DNA of 60,332 bases from the NCBI GenBank assembly GCA_002353825.1, contig DEKJ01000036.1:310-60641 (forward strand), written 5' to 3'. Under the pieces are notes generated by a model. That model was not told where the DNA came from and ran no database searches. It worked only from the letters and a program-made list of their open reading frames with translations. Below, piece by piece: positions 1 to 8,942 of this stretch; the first letter of the stretch is position 1; each line of letters starts with the position of its first letter. This DNA is from Prevotella sp. UBA2725. Its GTDB lineage: Bacteria; Bacteroidota; Bacteroidia; Bacteroidales; Bacteroidaceae. Made by a program: the position numbers and the translations under genes.

Positions 1-1002
1 GAACTGACACAGGAAAACATCTCCTATACTTCCGACCAAGGCAAGACCTATGATTTCAATACTGCAGACAAACTCAACACATTGCTTATAAACGCTTTGG
101 TTTCTACAGGCGAGTTGAAGGAAATTGAGGAATACGATGTTGACTTTGACCATCAGTTCCTTGAAACGGAGAAGTATGATGCAAAACCGACCTACAAAAA
201 GTTCCTCGGCTACAGGCCTGGCGTATATGTTATCGGTGACAAGATAGTCTATATCGAGAACAGCGATGGTAACACGAATGTGCGTTTTCATCAGGCAGAC
301 ACCCATAAGAGATTCTTCGCTCTTCTGGAATCCCAGAACATCCGTGTAAATCGCTTCAGGGCAGACTGCGGTTCCTGCTCGAAGGAAATCGTCAGTGAGA
401 TAGAGAAGCATTGCAAACATTTCTACATCCGTGCCAACCGATGCAGTTCGCTCTACAATGACATCTTTGCTCTGAGAGGATGGAAGACGGAGGAGATTAA
501 CGGCATCCAGTTCGAACTCAATTCCATTCTCGTTGAGAAATGGGAAGGCAAGTGCTATCGTCTTGTCATCCAGAGACAAAGACGCAACAGTGGCGACCTT
601 GACCTGTGGGAAGGCGAATACACTTACCGTTGTATTCTGACCAACGATTACAAGTCATCGACAAGGGACATTGTTGAATTCTACAATCTGCGTGGCGGCA
701 AGGAACGTATCTTTGACGACATGAACAACGGATTCGGTTGGAGCAGGCTCCCCAAGTCATTCATGGCGGAGAATACTGTCTTTCTTCTGCTTACTGCATT
801 GATACACAATTTCTACAAGACCATCATGAGCAGGCTTGACACCAAGGCTTTTGGGCTCAAGAAAACGAGTCGCATAAAGGCTTTTGTCTTCAGATTCATC
901 TCCGTACCTGCCAAGTGGATCATGACTGCAAGGCAATACGTGCTGAATATCTACACAGAGAACCGAGCTTATGCAAAACCCTTCAAAACAGAATTCGGAT
1001 AA
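1..1002 (+). mobile_element. IS1380/IS4-like DDE transposase, 5' end outside window
   Basis: The reading frame is open from base 1 to a TAA at 1000-1002 (333 residues visible), so the start lies upstream of the window. Seen: an acidic YDVDFDHQ stretch that may carry the first catalytic Asp, FRADCGS that may carry the second, and YNLRGGKERIFDDMNNGFGW near the C-terminus, which resembles the Y-(2)-R-(3)-E signature of IS4/IS1380-type transposases and would supply the catalytic Glu. The Lys usually closing that signature is Asn here. Downstream flank 1003-1217 should hold the right end of the element, but I could not identify a terminal inverted repeat. Whether the transposase is complete cannot be judged from this window. 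Confidence 0.8.
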
Positions 1003-1217
1003 GAATCCTTTCTTTCCGGTTTGAATCTGCGTATTACCTCAAGTCGCATCGTGGGGTAAGGGGATGGTGGCTACATATTGATGTTGTGCTGTTGCTTTTT
1101 ACTGAAAGCTGCTACTAACGACTCATAAATCTACCCTTAATCGTGTATTGGATGATAGTTGCGGATTTTAGGAACATGAAAAAAGTTCCGGTTCCCGGGG
1201 TGATACTATCCACACAA

Positions 1218-1378
1218 CCTCGAAGAGGGCGAACCTACGACACCAACACCTATCACTTAGCACCCCGCAAAGGTTCGCCCTCTTCGAGGCCGGATTGCAA
1301 CGTATCGTCACGCACCCGAACCCCACGTTTCGGCTGCGCCTCACGTGGCTAACCAAGTTGGCCCCCTACGGGGACCTC
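1218..1378 (-). repeat. Composite palindromic element, family A, copy 1
   Basis: A perfect 19-bp inverted repeat (1218-1236 and 1271-1289) around a 34-nt loop has arms reading CCTCGAAGAGGGCGAACCT. It is followed at 1324-1353 by a module containing CACGTTTCGGCTGCGCCTC, ACGTGGCTAACC, and then a GGCCCCCTACGGGG hairpin. The same modules occur at 48120-48368 and 57670-57826 in the opposite orientation. It sits in the 478-base gap between the transposase and the GH115 gene. No gene is visible in that gap; short open frames across it are by-products of the repeat. Confidence 0.85.
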
Positions 1379-1440
1379 ACAACCCGAAAATAGATGAAAC
1401 AAATAAGGGTAGACTTATCTATTATGAGCCACCGATAGTG

Positions 1441-1448
1441 TAACTTTG
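1441..1448 (+). promoter_or_regulatory. -7 box (TAACTTTG) of the GH115 gene
   Basis: TAACTTTG matches the Bacteroidota -7 consensus TAnnTTTG, about 33 nt ahead of the ATG at 1481. No TTTG stands at the expected -33 position, which is common in activator-dependent promoters. An imperfect inverted pair AATAGAT (1389-1395) / ATCTATT (1417-1423) lies just upstream and could be an operator. Confidence 0.6.
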
Positions 1449-1480
1449 CAGTCATTCTATAGATAATATTACTAAAGATC

Positions 1481-3595
1481 ATGAAATACTTTTCCATTCT
1501 GTTGTTTGTCCTCCTTACCCTGCGTGCCAGTGCCGCACCGTTTCGTATCGCCACGGCCCACTCCACGGCTCCCGTCATCGTCGACTCGATGGATTGTCGG
1601 GGTGTAACAAGAGCTGCACGCGACCTCTGCGAAGACATCGGGAGGGTGTGCGGAAGGAAGGCTTCTATGGCCTACGCGTTCGACAAGACTAAAGGCAACA
1701 TCATCGCAGGGACCATCGGACACAACCGATGGATTGACGCGCTCGTGCAGAAAAGGAAGCTCGACGTCAGTGCTGTACGAGGTCAATGGGAGAGTTATCT
1801 GATCGATGTCGTAGACGGCAACCTCGTCATTGCGGGAAGTGACCGGCGTGGCACGATCTATGGCATCTATGAGATCAGTAAGGATATAGGCGTCTCACCC
1901 TGGTACTGGTGGGCTGACGTACCTGTGAGGCATGAGTCAAAGATTGATTATTCTCGGGGCCGACAGCTCCAAACTTCACCGAAAGTGAAATACCGGGGAA
2001 TCTTCATCAACGACGAATGGCCCTCGTTCGGTGGATGGGCTCAGAAGCACTTCGGGGGACTAAACCACAAGATGTACGGTCATCTCTTCGAACTGCTGCT
2101 ACGCCTGAAAGCAAACTACCTTTGGCCTGCGATGTGGGCCACAGCGTTCAATGAAGATGACTCGCTTAATCCGAAGCTGGCTGACGAATACGGTATCGTG
2201 ATGGGTACGAGTCATCATGAGCCTATGATGCGGGCATATAAGGAATATACCGACCGAAGGAAAGAGATAGGCCCCTGGGACTATAGCATTAACAAGCCCC
2301 GCCTTGACAAGTTCTTCCACGAAGGTCTTGAACGTAACAAAGCGTACGATAACCTTGTGACAATCGGCATGCGTGGTGACGGTGATGTCGCTATGGGAAA
2401 AGGTGACGATGAGGAAAACATGAAGACGCTCCACAGCGTGATTGGCGGCCAACGACAGATCATCAAAGATGTCTATGGCCGCGCTGACAGTGTTCCACAG
2501 CTCTGGGCGATCTTCACAGAGGTACAGCGCTATTACGATGCAGGCTTCACGGTACCCGATGACGTGACGCTGCTCTTCTGCGACAACAACTGGGGCTACA
2601 TCCGCCGTACAGGACCCGAGAAGGAACGGCAACGCAAAGGTGGCATGGGACTGTACTATCACATCGATATGAATGGTGGGCCATGGAACGACCGGTGGAT
2701 CAATACATCTCCCCTGCCCAAGCTGCGAAATCAATTGGAACTGGCTTACAAGACGGGGCTGGACCGGATATGGATTATCAATGTCGGAGATCTCAAACCG
2801 AAAGAAGTGCCTATCAACTTCATCATGGACTATGCCTGGGATCCAGACAAGATTAAAGCCGGGGACGAACAGACATGGCTTATTGACTTTGCTGCACAAT
2901 GTTTCCCTCGGGAAGATAATACGAAGATCGCAGATATCATGAGGCGGTATGTCAAATACAATGCATGGAGGAAGCCTGAGGTAGAGACGACTGATTATTT
3001 CAGTGTGGAGAACAATCACGAGGCTGCCCGGTTATTGTCGCTTTGGAAGAAGTTGGAGAAAGATGTACGGACAGTGAAGTCTACTGTAAAAACGAATGAC
3101 CGCGACGCCTTCTATCAACTGGTAGAATATCCCGCTATGGCTTCTTCGGGTGTAGCCCGGCTCTATCTTTATGCCGGTCTGCACAACTATTATGCAAAAC
3201 GGGGCATTGCCACTGCCTACGCAGACAGTGCCCGGATGATGTTCGGACGGGACTCTGTCCTCACGGCTTATTATAATGACTCCATCGCAAGCGGCAAATG
3301 GCAGGGAATGATGCAAGACAAACATATCGGCTACACAAAATGGTATATGCCTGATAATAACACCATGCCCCAACTGTTGCCCATTGCAGAGAAAAAGATT
3401 TTCGCTACTGTTGCAGACTGTCCACAAAGAACAGCTAAAGTGTTTGATGATATCCGATGGCTCAACACAAAGTTTGCCGTCAACCCGCTTGTGAGACGTC
3501 AAATAATCCGTGTCTATCTCATTGACCCGGAGATTGTTTTGGAGAAAATAATTGTGAACCCAGACAACAATGCTCCGTCCTACTTCGGAAAATAA
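1481..3595 (+). CDS. GH115 alpha-glucuronidase, secreted, C-terminal half shortened
   Basis: Predicted to release (4-O-methyl-)glucuronic acid from internal xylose units of glucuronoxylan. The 704 residues begin with a signal peptide (cleavage near RASA-AP). A GH115 core follows: KYRGIFINDEWPSFGGW (about 170-186), KANYLWPAMW (210-219), GTSHHEPMM (242-250), TIGMRGDGD (294-302), CDNNWG (367-372) and YYHIDMNGGPWNDRWINT (392-409). The family is usually near 800-850 residues. Here the helical part ends with HIGYTKWYMPDNNTMPQLLP (615-634) and, after only about 40 residues, the chain ends with VYLIDPEIVLEKIIVNP...PSYFGK, which resembles the extreme C-terminus of full-length members. Most of the C-terminal beta-sandwich therefore seems deleted inside the frame. 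The barrel looks intact, so activity is possible but uncertain. Its neighbour is the esterase fusion 354 bp downstream. Confidence 0.88.
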   Translation: MKYFSILLFVLLTLRASAAPFRIATAHSTAPVIVDSMDCRGVTRAARDLCEDIGRVCGRKASMAYAFDKTKGNIIAGTIGHNRWIDALVQKRKLDVSAVRGQWESYLIDVVDGNLVIAGSDRRGTIYGIYEISKDIGVSPWYWWADVPVRHESKIDYSRGRQLQTSPKVKYRGIFINDEWPSFGGWAQKHFGGLNHKMYGHLFELLLRLKANYLWPAMWATAFNEDDSLNPKLADEYGIVMGTSHHEPMMRAYKEYTDRRKEIGPWDYSINKPRLDKFFHEGLERNKAYDNLVTIGMRGDGDVAMGKGDDEENMKTLHSVIGGQRQIIKDVYGRADSVPQLWAIFTEVQRYYDAGFTVPDDVTLLFCDNNWGYIRRTGPEKERQRKGGMGLYYHIDMNGGPWNDRWINTSPLPKLRNQLELAYKTGLDRIWIINVGDLKPKEVPINFIMDYAWDPDKIKAGDEQTWLIDFAAQCFPREDNTKIADIMRRYVKYNAWRKPEVETTDYFSVENNHEAARLLSLWKKLEKDVRTVKSTVKTNDRDAFYQLVEYPAMASSGVARLYLYAGLHNYYAKRGIATAYADSARMMFGRDSVLTAYYNDSIASGKWQGMMQDKHIGYTKWYMPDNNTMPQLLPIAEKKIFATVADCPQRTAKVFDDIRWLNTKFAVNPLVRRQIIRVYLIDPEIVLEKIIVNPDNNAPSYFGK

Positions 3596-3949
3596 TAATA
3601 TTCGTGCTGACACAGCACACAAATTCTCCTTTTCGTCCTACCCTGCAGAGCTCAATCCGGTTCCAAGCTCAGCAGGGCCCCCACTTTCCTCAGGATTGCC
3701 ATCACTGTGATAATTCTGGCGTCCTGCAGGAAAGAAATGGCAATCACGAAGACACCTTACCCCCCACTCCGCCGCTCAGCGTTCCTCAAATACGCTGAGA
3801 AAGATGATGATGACTAGGCGAACGACTTTATTTGCCGTAGCATCAGACTCTTGAGATCTCTGACACAAAATCAAGCTTTTAGTTCTGTCATTCAAATATT
3901 ATTGCTAATTTTGCCAATAACAATATAATTATAACCAACCGTAGTTTTT
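3596..3949. other. Intergenic stretch between GH115 and the esterase fusion
   Basis: No convincing gene. From about 3693 to 3815 an open frame reads LRIAITVIILASCRKE then a polar tail and a DDDD end. It resembles a lipoprotein signal sequence but has no usable start or body, so it may be a remnant. A -7-like box lies at 3906-3913. Confidence 0.4.
3906..3913 (+). promoter_or_regulatory. -7 box (TAATTTTG) of the thioredoxin-esterase gene
   Basis: TAATTTTG fits TAnnTTTG and lies 37 nt ahead of the ATG at 3950. TTCT near 3883 is only a partial match to the TTTG -33 element. Confidence 0.5.
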
Positions 3950-5263
3950 ATGATCATGAATAAGTTATTCTTTCTTTTATCTATAGTATTGGCATTGCTC
4001 TTGACAACCCCAGCACATGCCCAGTTTGGACCAGTCAATGACATTGACAATAAATACGCCACGGATCTGCCTAAGGCAGGGTCAGATGCACCTATGTTCA
4101 AGCTGAAGACCATTGACGGCAAGACATTCAAGTTGTCAAGTCTAAAGGGAAAAGTCGTAGTGCTGGACTTCTGGGCGTCCTGGTGCCCTGACTGCCGTCA
4201 TGACATGCCCGATGTGAAACGTATCTATGAGCGCTTTAAAGACAAAACTGCGTTTGTAGGCGTGAGCTTCGATACCGACAAAGACGCCTGGGCCAGTGCC
4301 GTAGACAAATACGGCATCGGATACACTCAAGTGTCGGAGCTTAAGAAGATGCGGGAGGCTGAGATCACCAAGACCTACGGCATCCACTGGATACCCTCGT
4401 ATGTCGTTGTGGGTGTCGACGGTAAAGTGCTGCTCTCTACGGTATTGACCTGGAAACTGGAGAAGAAGCTGATGGAACTCTTCCCTGACAACAACAAGCC
4501 GGAAAGCACAACGGCTGCACTGACCATCCAAGGGAGTAAAGGCAAACTCTCCACGCTGATCGTAAAACCCGCAGCAAAGGAAGGTCAGAAGATGGATGTC
4601 GCCATCATCATGCATGGCTTCACAGGCAACAAGAACGAGACACTGCATCAGGCCATCTCCCAGGAGTTGCTGAAAGAAGGTATTGCTTCCGTCCGCTTCG
4701 ATTTCAACGGCCACGGTCAGAGTGAGGGGAGGTTTGAGGACATGACTGTCCCCAATGAGATCGAGGATGCCAAGGCCGTGTTCCATTATGTCCGCGCGCT
4801 GCCATGGGTCAGAAACATTTATCTTGTCGGCCACTCACAGGGTGGAGTCGTAGCGAGCATGACAGCAGGAGAACTGGGTACCGATTCCATCCAGGGCGTG
4901 GTGCTCCTCGCTCCAGCCACTGTCTTGCGAGAGGATGCCATCCGAGGCAACACAATGGGCATGTCGTTTGATCCGCTCGATCCTCCGGAGAAAGTGAAAA
5001 TGTTCAATGGCCTTTATCTTGGTGGCGACTATATCCGTACGGCCTTCTCACTGCCTATCTATGAAACGGCAGCCAAGTACCAAGGCAATGCCATGATGAT
5101 CCACGGCAATGCCGACCACGTTGTGCCATATACCTACAGCGAGCGCTATCATGCCATATGGCCCAAGAGCAAGCTCAGCATCCTCGAGCATTTCGATCAC
5201 GGCTTCTCACAAAACCAACAGAAGGTGGCTGAGATGGTGGCCGAATATCTCAAACCGTTTTAA
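3950..5263 (+). CDS. Secreted thioredoxin-like (TlpA/redoxin) domain fused to an Est1E-type feruloyl esterase
   Basis: Two domains in one chain of 437 residues. After a signal peptide (cleavage near AHA-QF, residue 25) comes a TlpA/AhpC-like thioredoxin fold, about 40-180, with FWASWCPDC holding the redox cysteines C79 and C82 and a cis-Pro loop (HWIPS, 146-150). A short linker leads to an alpha/beta hydrolase, about 190-437, closely resembling Butyrivibrio Est1E-type cinnamoyl/feruloyl esterases: MHGFTGN (oxyanion region), SVRFDFNGHGQSEG, nucleophile S296 in GHSQGG, acid D389 in HGNADH and H417 in FDHGF. The esterase should cut ferulate esters on arabinoxylan, which fits the neighbouring xylan genes. 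The role of the thioredoxin part is not evident; it may keep the esterase folded or reduce something bound nearby. An ATG at 3956 is an equally good start. The gene converges on the radical SAM gene with a 15-bp gap. Confidence 0.9.
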   Translation: MIMNKLFFLLSIVLALLLTTPAHAQFGPVNDIDNKYATDLPKAGSDAPMFKLKTIDGKTFKLSSLKGKVVVLDFWASWCPDCRHDMPDVKRIYERFKDKTAFVGVSFDTDKDAWASAVDKYGIGYTQVSELKKMREAEITKTYGIHWIPSYVVVGVDGKVLLSTVLTWKLEKKLMELFPDNNKPESTTAALTIQGSKGKLSTLIVKPAAKEGQKMDVAIIMHGFTGNKNETLHQAISQELLKEGIASVRFDFNGHGQSEGRFEDMTVPNEIEDAKAVFHYVRALPWVRNIYLVGHSQGGVVASMTAGELGTDSIQGVVLLAPATVLREDAIRGNTMGMSFDPLDPPEKVKMFNGLYLGGDYIRTAFSLPIYETAAKYQGNAMMIHGNADHVVPYTYSERYHAIWPKSKLSILEHFDHGFSQNQQKVAEMVAEYLKPF

Positions 5264-5278
5264 ATGATACTCCCCTTC

Positions 5279-6058
5279 TTATTCTACCGTCACCATGTTG
5301 TGACGATAAGCGGCGATACGCACCTCGTCAGCATCCGTAATCTCGCTCAATGCTTCGTCCAAGAGGTTCAGCACAGCTTTCTTCTGCTCAGGCATGTGAG
5401 CAATGAACTTGCCATTGCGCATCTCATTGAAGAGAGGGGTACCTGGCAAGACGCTCAGGGTAGTGAGATACATTAAATAAGGATGCATCTGGTTGAGAAC
5501 CTCTACAGAACGCTTGGCTGTCTCTTCCGCACGCCCCTTACCAGCCAGACCACCGAGATAGATGATGCGGTAATTTACGCCAGCCTCGTCAAGTTTTTGA
5601 GACATATCAAGGATGTCCGCCACGGTATAACCCTTGTTCACCTCTTTGAGCACCTGGTCGTCACCGCTCTCAATGCCGATCAGCAGATTATTGAATCCGA
5701 GCTCACCGAGATGACGGATATCCTCCACACTCTTGTGCTTAAAGTCATCCACACGGGCATAGGTAGAGATCTGTGCCTGCGGCATATATTTCTTGAACAA
5801 CTTGGCTATCTCCTCCAGCTTACGGACACTCAGTGCATAAGGGTTACCTCCGTTAGCCCATATCTTTTTAGCATGGGGCCAGCGCTTGGATGCTTCCTTC
5901 AGGTCAGCCTCAATCTGAGAGAGCGGAGCCACACGGAAGGGGAAATCTTTATAGAAGTTGCAGAAGGTGCAACCATCATAGGTGCAGCCTACAGTTACCT
6001 CGATGAACACACTGTCAGCATCCGAAGGCGGACGTACTATTGGACCATGAAAATGCAT
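5279..6058 (-). CDS. Radical SAM protein
   Basis: The 259-residue protein carries the iron-sulfur/SAM-binding cysteines as CTYDGCTFC (C25, C30, C33; CX4CX2C spacing), preceded by SVFIEVTVG. WANGGNPYAL (68-77) is the glycine-rich SAM-contact strand, and GFNNLLIGIESGDDQVLKEV is the typical second SAM-binding stretch of Elp3/MiaB-like radical SAM folds. CX4CX2C is seen in one branch of uncharacterised radical SAM proteins. There is no extra C-terminal cofactor domain, and the substrate cannot be told. It is on its own, convergent with the esterase fusion. Confidence 0.8.
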   Translation of the reverse strand: MHFHGPIVRPPSDADSVFIEVTVGCTYDGCTFCNFYKDFPFRVAPLSQIEADLKEASKRWPHAKKIWANGGNPYALSVRKLEEIAKLFKKYMPQAQISTYARVDDFKHKSVEDIRHLGELGFNNLLIGIESGDDQVLKEVNKGYTVADILDMSQKLDEAGVNYRIIYLGGLAGKGRAEETAKRSVEVLNQMHPYLMYLTTLSVLPGTPLFNEMRNGKFIAHMPEQKKAVLNLLDEALSEITDADEVRIAAYRHNMVTVE

Positions 6059-6103
6059 AATATTGTTCCTTTCTTAATTATATTCGTTATCGTTTTACGG
6101 TTA

Positions 6104-6111
6104 CAAAGGTA
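6104..6111 (-). promoter_or_regulatory. -7 box (TACCTTTG) of the radical SAM gene
   Basis: Reading the minus strand, TACCTTTG matches TAnnTTTG 46 nt upstream of the ATG. A TTTG exists at 6138-6141 but with a 26-nt spacer, longer than normal, so only the -7 element is called. Confidence 0.5.
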
Positions 6112-6347
6112 CGACTATCCTTTCGATGACCGGTAAACAAAAACGTGCAGAGATTTGGCAATATGCGACCAATACTTATATTATGGAGGATATCAGCATA
6201 ACGATGAAGATCGCAGAATGAACATGTGCAAAAAAGGTCATTTATTCACCATTTTAGGTAACCGCTTATTGGAAGAAGACATTGCTTCCAGTATATATGG
6301 TTCCATTCCTCTAAGGAGCAGATTGGCGAGAAATTTCCCGAGAATTA

Positions 6348-6379
6348 TTTGCCAGAAAGTTGATAATTTACTATATTTG
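6348..6379 (+). promoter_or_regulatory. Promoter of the AAA ATPase gene (TTTG-N20-TATATTTG)
   Basis: TTTG at 6348-6351 and TATATTTG at 6372-6379 with a 20-nt spacer, 39 nt ahead of the ATG at 6419. Both elements match the Bacteroidota housekeeping consensus. Confidence 0.7.
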
Positions 6380-6418
6380 CAACATAGTATTTTTGAAAAT
6401 AAGTAATTTCGAGACAAT

Positions 6419-7831
6419 ATGCAGTTCATAGATAGAGAGAACGAACAGGAAAGGCTTCACAGAGCATTGGATTCAGACAAGCCAGAGTTCGTTGTATTAT
6501 ATGGCCGTCGCCGACTGGGAAAGTCGACGCTTATCCGTCGTGTGCTGAAGAAAAACGATGTATATTACGAAGCCTCCCGTAAAGAGAAAGGGATACAAAT
6601 CGACATGCTTGCCCATACTATTGCCAATGTATATCCGGGATTTGATGGTCCAGTGTATTCAGATTGGCGGGATATCATACTGGCCTTCAATCATTGGTGT
6701 GAGCCTAATGCTACTTTAGTCCTCGATGAGTTTCCCTTCATGGTACAGAAGGATCCGGCATTGCCGTCAACATTGCAAAACATTCTTGACCGTAGAATCA
6801 TCGGTGGTGAGGGGCTACGTTGCAACATCATCATCTGTGGATCCTCGCAACGGATGATGCATAGCCTTCTTTTGGGCTCCGAACCATTGTATGGAAGAGC
6901 CGAGGAAGAATTTGCCCTTCGTCCCATCCGTTTGCCTCATTGGCTGGAAGCAACCGGTATGGAAGCCAAAAGTCTCATAGAGGAGTATAGTATATGGGGT
7001 GGCGTTCCACAATACTGGAATTACAGGGGGCAATACAATTCCTTGGATGCAGCCCTTCATGAACTCGTTTTCAATGAACAGGGTAAGATGTACAATGAAC
7101 CAGACAATCTTTTCATGGACGAGATTGCCGATGTAGCCTCTTACTCTTCGATCATGGCGTCGATCGGCTATGGCAACCATAGATATTCAGAAATAGCAAG
7201 TGCGATAAGAAAGTCCATGACTGAGCTCAACAAGCCACTCGGGAATCTCATCAAGATGAATTACATCCGTAAGGAAGTCCCCTTCGGCGAGAACGAGAAG
7301 AAGTCGAAGAAAACTCTTTATCAGATTGACGATCCATACCTGGCCTTTTACTATTCTATTGTAGAGCCAGTCAAACCAATGCTTGCTATGGGTATGGACA
7401 ATATTGTAAGAAAGAGATTTGAAGAGAAGTTTCCTATGCATGTAAGTAAGATTTGGGAGCAACTCTGCCAGTTAGCTGTCTCCGGAAATGAAATCTTTGA
7501 TCATGTATGGAACATGGCGGGCAGATGGTGGGGAAAGGTTCCGGTCTATGAAGAAGGCAGGAAAACTCCTGTTGGATCCGAAGACTTGGAGTTCGATGTT
7601 GTCGCCCAGGATTATGAGGATAAGAACACCATCCTCGTGGGTGAATGCAAATGGGCTGCAGCAGACTATGCAGGCAGGTTATTGGAAAAGCTGAAAGCTA
7701 AGACGGCTAAGGCGCCGTTCGCCCAAGGAAAGAATATTGTCTATGTGCTCTTCCTCAGAGAGAATCCGAAGTCTCAGGCTGATTGTGACATTATGCTGCC
7801 GGATGACGTTATCAAAGCATTGCCAAGATAG
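6419..7831 (+). CDS. AAA ATPase of the archaeal-ATPase / DUF234 type
   Basis: The 470-residue protein has a Walker A variant GRRRLGKST (29-37), a Walker B ATLVLDEFPFM around residue 100, and a sensor-like NIIICGSSQRMM. These fit the ATPase_2 (PF01637) family, usually paired with a C-terminal DUF234 domain of nuclease-like fold. The C-terminal 130 residues contain ELEFDVVAQD-like and ILVGECKWA segments (seen as DLEFDVVAQDYEDKN and VGECKW), resembling an E-x-K nuclease core. The biological role of the family is not established. The gene has its own promoter and no operon partners. Confidence 0.85.
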   Translation: MQFIDRENEQERLHRALDSDKPEFVVLYGRRRLGKSTLIRRVLKKNDVYYEASRKEKGIQIDMLAHTIANVYPGFDGPVYSDWRDIILAFNHWCEPNATLVLDEFPFMVQKDPALPSTLQNILDRRIIGGEGLRCNIIICGSSQRMMHSLLLGSEPLYGRAEEEFALRPIRLPHWLEATGMEAKSLIEEYSIWGGVPQYWNYRGQYNSLDAALHELVFNEQGKMYNEPDNLFMDEIADVASYSSIMASIGYGNHRYSEIASAIRKSMTELNKPLGNLIKMNYIRKEVPFGENEKKSKKTLYQIDDPYLAFYYSIVEPVKPMLAMGMDNIVRKRFEEKFPMHVSKIWEQLCQLAVSGNEIFDHVWNMAGRWWGKVPVYEEGRKTPVGSEDLEFDVVAQDYEDKNTILVGECKWAAADYAGRLLEKLKAKTAKAPFAQGKNIVYVLFLRENPKSQADCDIMLPDDVIKALPR

Positions 7832-8295
7832 ATTCACCCTGCACCTTAAGCGTGACTGAAACAAATCCAACTGATTGACAATCCACCGTTTTTTTAAGGA
7901 ATATTTTTCCCTGTCTGTATTGCCCCTCAAAAAGTAGACACTGAAGCGTGAGCACGTCTGCGCGAAGCGAAACGAATCATCCATGACAATCCTTACATCA
8001 AGTTGTCTGAAGTTGCATTGCAAGTGGGCTTCAATACAAGCAAATATATGAACTATTGCTTTAAGAAACATTTTGGACTGTCGCCAAAAAAACTTTGCTG
8101 AACAGATTCGAGATAACGTTACTGCTTATTATTCTGATGAAGAATGATACTAGCATTCAGGGATGCCGTCGTGTCATTCATCTCAGAATAAGTACCGACC
8201 ACCAACCTTAGTTCACCGACTACCATTGCTTTAATACTTAATAGAAGAGACAATATAAAGAAAGAGAGCCTCATGTTCATAGATACTTTCATTAT
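7832..8295. other. Gene-poor stretch with an AraC-type relic
   Basis: Apart from the AraC relic at 7946-8101, nothing coding is visible. At 8126-8190 an imperfect inverted repeat pairs TTATTCTGATGAAGAATGA with TCATTCATCTCAGAATAA. Confidence 0.5.
7946..8101 (+). pseudogene. Relic of an AraC-family DNA-binding domain (C-terminal end only)
   Basis: After an in-frame TGA at 7949 the frame reads ARLREAKRIIHDNPYIKLSE, then VALQVGFNTSKYMNYCFKKH and FGLSPKKLC before a stop at 8099-8101. This is the second helix-turn-helix of an AraC regulator or of a hybrid two-component system, with the typical GF-(N)-S-YF-KKHFG-SP pattern. No start codon or N-terminal part exists, so it is a remnant of a lost regulator. 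Confidence 0.8.
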
Positions 8296-8790
8296 TCAAA
8301 AGTCACACTCATCAGGCTCAGCACCGATACGCACTGTCGACTTAATCGCATCAATGCTTTTCATGTCCTCATCGCTCAACTCGAAGTCGAAGACGTCGAA
8401 GATCTCGCGGATCCGGCTTTCATGGGTCGACTTCACCAATGGTACGATACCCTTCTGTATCTCCCAGCGTATCACAGCCTGAGCCGGTGTCTTATGGTGG
8501 CGCTCGGCAACAGCCAAAAGATTCGGATCTTGGAGCACTTTGCCTCGTCCTAAAGCACTCCATGCCTCCACGACGATACCATTCTTCTTGCAGTATTCAA
8601 CGCTGTCCTGTTGCAAAAGGCCGGGATGAAACTCTATCTGATCCACCATCGGCTTGACCTCTGCCGTCTGCATCAGGTCATCAATATGATGCGGCAGGAA
8701 ATTGGAAAGACCAATGGCACGAATACGACCGTCACGATATAGTTTTTCCAACGCTCTCCATGTCTCCGCATTGATCTTTGTTGCAAAGTT
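8296..8790 (-). pseudogene. Aldo/keto reductase, N-terminal half missing
   Basis: The frame reads TKINAETWRALEKLYRDG, IRAIGLSNFLPHHIDDL, VDQIEFHPGLLQQDSVEYC, WSALGRGK and VPLVKSTHESRI and ends with a normal C-terminus, matching the second half of AKR enzymes (substrate and NADPH 2'-phosphate region). The first half, with catalytic Asp, Tyr, Lys and His, is absent. The sequence just ahead (8784-8791 read on the minus strand) is a TAACTTTG promoter-like box out of place, which suggests a deletion joining a foreign upstream region to the fragment. There is no ATG in frame. Confidence 0.85.
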
Positions 8791-8942
8791 ACAAATAATC
8801 GGCGAAACCTATCGATTTGTCATCAGTAATCATTAACTTTGGCGGACAATTAACGATACTACAGCATGGAACAAGAATGAGACAGAGCGCCAGCAAGTTT
8901 GGAACGACATTCTGAGCCTGCTGTGATACAAAGAAGATAACA

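Noticed and set aside
1143..1352. Small plus-strand open frame with CASRG-like residues
   Set aside because: It is encoded by the family A repeat; the same residues appear wherever the element occurs.
3604..3798. Small open frame after GH115
   Set aside because: Pro/Gln-rich without a plausible start region; another frame looks more like a lipoprotein signal remnant, so neither is called as a gene.
6155..6406. Plus-strand open frame of 83 codons before the ATPase gene
   Set aside because: Overlaps the ATPase promoter and has no protein-like composition.
8126..8190. Imperfect inverted repeat as an IS end or terminator
   Set aside because: Stem is interrupted and there is no T tract or transposase fragment beside it.
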